Under the pieces are notes generated by a model. The model did no database searches. It was not told where the DNA came from and was given only the letters and a program-made list of their open reading frames with translations. DNA of 64,000 nucleotides, from NCBI RefSeq assembly GCF_030123245.1, contig NZ_CP126101.1, positions 3,904,501 to 3,968,500 of the forward strand. Reading direction: 5' to 3'. Both the position numbers and the translations under genes were made by a program. This DNA is from Lysinibacillus pakistanensis. GTDB taxonomy: Bacteria > Bacillota > Bacilli > Bacillales_A > Planococcaceae. Below are positions 61,145 through 64,000 of this stretch, piece by piece (the first letter of the stretch is position 1; the number at the start of each line of letters is the position of its first letter).

Positions 61145-62230
61145 TTAAGCATGAATTTCATAGTTTTTCATGAATTTTTGCAGTGTTTCATAGAATGCGT
61201 CAAATGTAGGGATATCCATTTGCTGTTGTGAGTCTGAAAGTGCTACAGATGGATCTGGATGCACTTCAGCCATTACACCATCAGCACCAATTGCAATAGC
61301 TGCTTTCGCACATGGTAATAATAAATCACGACGTCCTGTTGAATGTGTAACATCTACGAATACTGGCAAATGTGTTTCTTGTTTTAAAACTGGTACAGCT
61401 GAAATATCTAATGTGTTACGTGTAGCTTTCTCATAAGTACGGATACCGCGCTCACACAGGATGATGTTTTCATTCCCTTTAGACATAATGTATTCTGCTG
61501 CGTGAATGAATTCATCGATTGTTGCTGCTAAGCCTCGTTTTAATAGGACAGGTTTGTTTGTTGCACCTGCTGCTTTTAATAACTCGAAGTTTTGCATATT
61601 ACGTGCACCAATTTGGATCACATCGATATAATCTAATGCTTCCTCTAAATGACCTGGTGTAACAATTTCCGTAATGACACCTAAACCGTATTCCTCTGAC
61701 ACACGTTTTAATATTTTAAGACCTTCTAATCCAAGTCCTTGGAAGTCATATGGAGAAGTACGTGGCTTGTATGCACCACCACGAATCAATTTTTCACCTT
61801 TTGCTTTAATAGATGCTGCTACTGCTGCAACTTGCTCGTATGATTCTACAGCACAAGGTCCAAATACGAAAGATGGTTTTCCTTGGCCAATTAACTCACC
61901 ATTGATATTGATCACTGTATCTTCTGATTTTTTCTTACGAGATACAAGCAATTCCTTCTTCTTATCTGCTTCAAGTTGTTTTAAAGCAGTTTTAAAGATT
62001 TGTTTAAATATATAATCAACCGTCATTTGGTTTAATGGACCCTGATTGTGTTCTTTAATAAGATCAAGCATGTGTCTTTCACGTAGCGGATCATAGCGAT
62101 TCACACCTTGTTTTTCTTTAATTTTACCGATTTCATTCACTACAGCTGCACGTTCGTTAATTAGACGAAGAATTTCTAGGTTTAAGTCGTCTATTTGACT
62201 ACGTAAGCTTTCTAAATCTTTTTGGCTCAT
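61145..62230 (-). CDS. aroA: Bifunctional chorismate mutase / DAHP synthase
   Basis: First step of aromatic amino acid synthesis, with an N-terminal AroQ-type chorismate mutase that makes it sensitive to prephenate/chorismate. 361 residues. Mutase domain (about 1-90): [24 protein letters not shown] synthase type I-beta (about 100-361): [27 protein letters not shown], and the metal-binding [33 protein letters not shown] precedes the ATG. Gene name follows B. subtilis (aroA, not EPSP synthase). Confidence 0.96.
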   Translation of the reverse strand: MSQKDLESLRSQIDDLNLEILRLINERAAVVNEIGKIKEKQGVNRYDPLRERHMLDLIKEHNQGPLNQMTVDYIFKQIFKTALKQLEADKKKELLVSRKKKSEDTVININGELIGQGKPSFVFGPCAVESYEQVAAVAASIKAKGEKLIRGGAYKPRTSPYDFQGLGLEGLKILKRVSEEYGLGVITEIVTPGHLEEALDYIDVIQIGARNMQNFELLKAAGATNKPVLLKRGLAATIDEFIHAAEYIMSKGNENIILCERGIRTYEKATRNTLDISAVPVLKQETHLPVFVDVTHSTGRRDLLLPCAKAAIAIGADGVMAEVHPDPSVALSDSQQQMDIPTFDAFYETLQKFMKNYEIHA

Positions 62231-62403
62231 GCTTTCTTGCTCCTCTCATCATGACAGACACTTTCAGAACTCTGAAATGTATGTTACATTTTTAGATATT
62301 AGCAATATTATAATCAATGTTGATCAGAATGTCACGTATTTTTAATTTAGCGCTTCAACTCGCTAAATTATTTTGCAATATTACAAGAAAGGAAGCGATT
62401 ACA

Positions 62404-64000
62404 TTGAGTTCAAAACTATTTGCACTTGATATTGGAACACGTTCAGTTGTCGGCATTATCTTAACTGAAAATAATGACCACTTTCACGTCGAAGATATTT
62501 TAGTGAAAGAACATAAAGAACGTGCTATGGTCGATGGTCAAATACATAATGTCATGTATGTGGCAGATTTAATTAATGAAATAAAGCATGAGCTTGAGGA
62601 TAAACATGGTAGCTTAACAAAAGTAAGTGTAGCTGCAGCTGGTCGCTCATTGAAAACAGAACAGGCGAGCGTGACCATTAATATACGAAATCGCCCAATT
62701 TTCACTGAGGAGGATATAAGCCGATTAGAACTACAAGCTGTACAACAAGCTCAGCAGCAGCTTTTGCAGCAGAAAGAGGATGCAAAAATAAGTCACTACT
62801 ATTGTGTAGGCTATTCTGTTCTATATTATCGATTAGATGGTGAGGAAATTGGTAGCTTACTTGATCAACAAGGAGATGAGGCGCAAATTGAAGTGATTGC
62901 CACGTTTCTACCCCGAGTAGTCGTAGAATCACTTATTGCTGCACTAAAACGTGCTGATTTAGAAATGGACGCACTTACTTTAGAGCCAATTGCAGCTATT
63001 AACGTGCTTATTCCTCCAACAATGCGCCGTTTAAATGTTGCACTTGTTGATATCGGCGCAGGAACATCAGATATTGCCATCACTGATAAAAGCACAGTCG
63101 TTGCCTATGGGATGGTACCTACAGCTGGAGATGAAATTACGGAGGCATTGAGCGATCACTATTTACTTGACTTCCCAGTAGCTGAAAAAGCAAAAAGACA
63201 ATTACAAACAGAAGAGGAAATTTTAATTCAGGATATCTTAGGCTTTGATCAATATTTCTCAAAAGAAGAAGTTCTTAAAGCAATTGATCCAGCTGTCAAA
63301 CAACTTGCTAAAGCCATAGGAGAAGAAATATTACGACTTAATAATCGCACCGCTCCTAAGGCTGTCATGCTTGTTGGGGGTGGAAGCTTAACACCAAACC
63401 TAACAACTGAACTTGGGGCAGTATTAGACTTACCAGAAAATCGTATTGCCGTTCGAGGAATAGATGCCATACAAAATCTAACGAAGGAAGATCATATTAA
63501 AGCATCACCTGAATTGGTGACGCCAATTGGTATTGCCATTGCGGCAAAAAAAATGCCGATTCAATATATGAGCCTTACTGTGAATGATCAAGTGGTTCGT
63601 CTTTTTGAATTAAAAGAAATGACCGTTGCTGATGCTTTTTTAGCTGCAAATATTCGTGCAAAACAATTGTATGGAAAGCCAGGGCTTGGATTGTCAGTTA
63701 GCGTAAATGGACAAGATATTTTCATCCCTGGTGGTCACGGACAGCCTGCGGAAATTTTAGTAAATGGACAGCAAGCTTCTACTAAAACAATGATTAAAAC
63801 TGGGGACGCTATCCAACTAATTGAAGGTCAAGACGGGCAGCCAGCAGTAGCAACTGTAAGAGATATTGTTGACAATGCAGCTATCAAAACGATAATGATT
63901 CAACATACAAAATATGTCATTGAACCAAAAATTACAGTAAATGGTTCCCCTGCCTCACTCGATAGTGCGTTAAAGGATCGGGATGTTGTTGCTTTTGAAA
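62404..64000 (+). CDS. FtsA-like actin-family ATPase (cut by window edge)
   Basis: 532 codons are visible and the frame continues past the right edge. The actin fold is clear: LFALDIGTRSVVGI (phosphate 1) at the start, VALVDIGAGTSDIAITDKST (phosphate 2) near 220, and VMLVGGGSLTPNLTTEL (adenosine) near 322. A SHS2-like insertion is plausible (about 85-170). After the actin core comes an additional C-terminal region not present in classical FtsA (from about 400 on), with repeated beta-strand modules (GKPGLGLSVSVNGQDIFIPG). Start TTG at 62404 after AAAGGAAGCGATTACA. Possible roles are cell division or pilus/secretion assembly; the true ftsA is expected elsewhere. Confidence 0.88.
   Translation, partial: MSSKLFALDIGTRSVVGIILTENNDHFHVEDILVKEHKERAMVDGQIHNVMYVADLINEIKHELEDKHGSLTKVSVAAAGRSLKTEQASVTINIRNRPIFTEEDISRLELQAVQQAQQQLLQQKEDAKISHYYCVGYSVLYYRLDGEEIGSLLDQQGDEAQIEVIATFLPRVVVESLIAALKRADLEMDALTLEPIAAINVLIPPTMRRLNVALVDIGAGTSDIAITDKSTVVAYGMVPTAGDEITEALSDHYLLDFPVAEKAKRQLQTEEEILIQDILGFDQYFSKEEVLKAIDPAVKQLAKAIGEEILRLNNRTAPKAVMLVGGGSLTPNLTTELGAVLDLPENRIAVRGIDAIQNLTKEDHIKASPELVTPIGIAIAAKKMPIQYMSLTVNDQVVRLFELKEMTVADAFLAANIRAKQLYGKPGLGLSVSVNGQDIFIPGGHGQPAEILVNGQQASTKTMIKTGDAIQLIEGQDGQPAVATVRDIVDNAAIKTIMIQHTKYVIEPKITVNGSPASLDSALKDRDVVAFE

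Overview
The window is a stretch of low-GC Firmicute chromosome, most likely Lysinibacillus or a close relative in the Bacillales. The organism assignment is inference. It rests on strong AGGAGG-type ribosome binding sites with frequent TTG starts, a spore protein (SASP) with a sigma-G-like promoter, ezrA, ccpA, acsA-acuABC, and gene order close to the Bacillus subtilis dnaE-nrnA-ytpI-ytoI ... ytxK-tpx-yteJ-sppA-ytcI ... sspA-thiI-nifZ-ezrA-hisJ-ytsP-ytrP-rpsD-tyrS-acsA-acuABC-ccpA-aroA segment.

Layout. 1-13.6 kb: partial dnaE, nrnA, ytpI, ytoI, ytkL, an M24 peptidase, ald, a universal stress protein, ytxK, tpx, yteJ, sppA and an acyl-CoA ligase. 13.9-16.3 kb: a TPP riboswitch with its terminator, then the thiM-thiD-thiE operon. 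16.3-26.7 kb: sspA-type SASP, thiI/cysteine desulfurase pair, a GNAT, ezrA, hisJ, a free-Met sulfoxide reductase, the diguanylate cyclase dgcP, and rpsD with promoter and leader.

26.7-about 39.4 kb is an accessory island inserted where B. subtilis has rpsD next to tyrS. It holds unrecognised proteins, a winged-helix regulator divergent from a small XRE repressor over two matching palindromes, a truncated copy of that regulator's C-terminus, two lipoproteins in a tandem duplication, several tiny ORFs, a protein ending in an SSB-like acidic tip, a complete-looking group II intron, a secreted toxin-like protein with a probable immunity gene, and a phage-like sigma-region-4 gene. No integrase, transposase or replication initiator was recognised. 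39.4-44.2 kb continues with a TetR/CPBP-protease operon, a small membrane protein, an iron alcohol dehydrogenase and a BtuF-like binding protein.

44.3-64 kb returns to core genes: tyrS behind a T-box, a class A PBP with an Asn/Gly-rich tail, a sugar-nucleotide-epimerase-like SDR, argCJBD behind a promoter with an ARG box, a lipoprotein, divergent acsA and acuABC, ccpA, aroA (chorismate mutase-DAHP synthase), and the 5' part of an FtsA-like gene.

Functional links: AcuA/AcuC reversibly acetylate AcsA, and CcpA usually controls both acs and acu. The desulfurase feeds sulfur to ThiI. The thi operon salvages thiamine precursors under TPP control. At least five degenerate copies of one intergenic repeat are scattered between genes. 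The best candidates for something undescribed are the toxin/immunity pair, the SSB-tailed protein, the operator-linked HTH/XRE pair with its truncated duplicate, and the repeat family.
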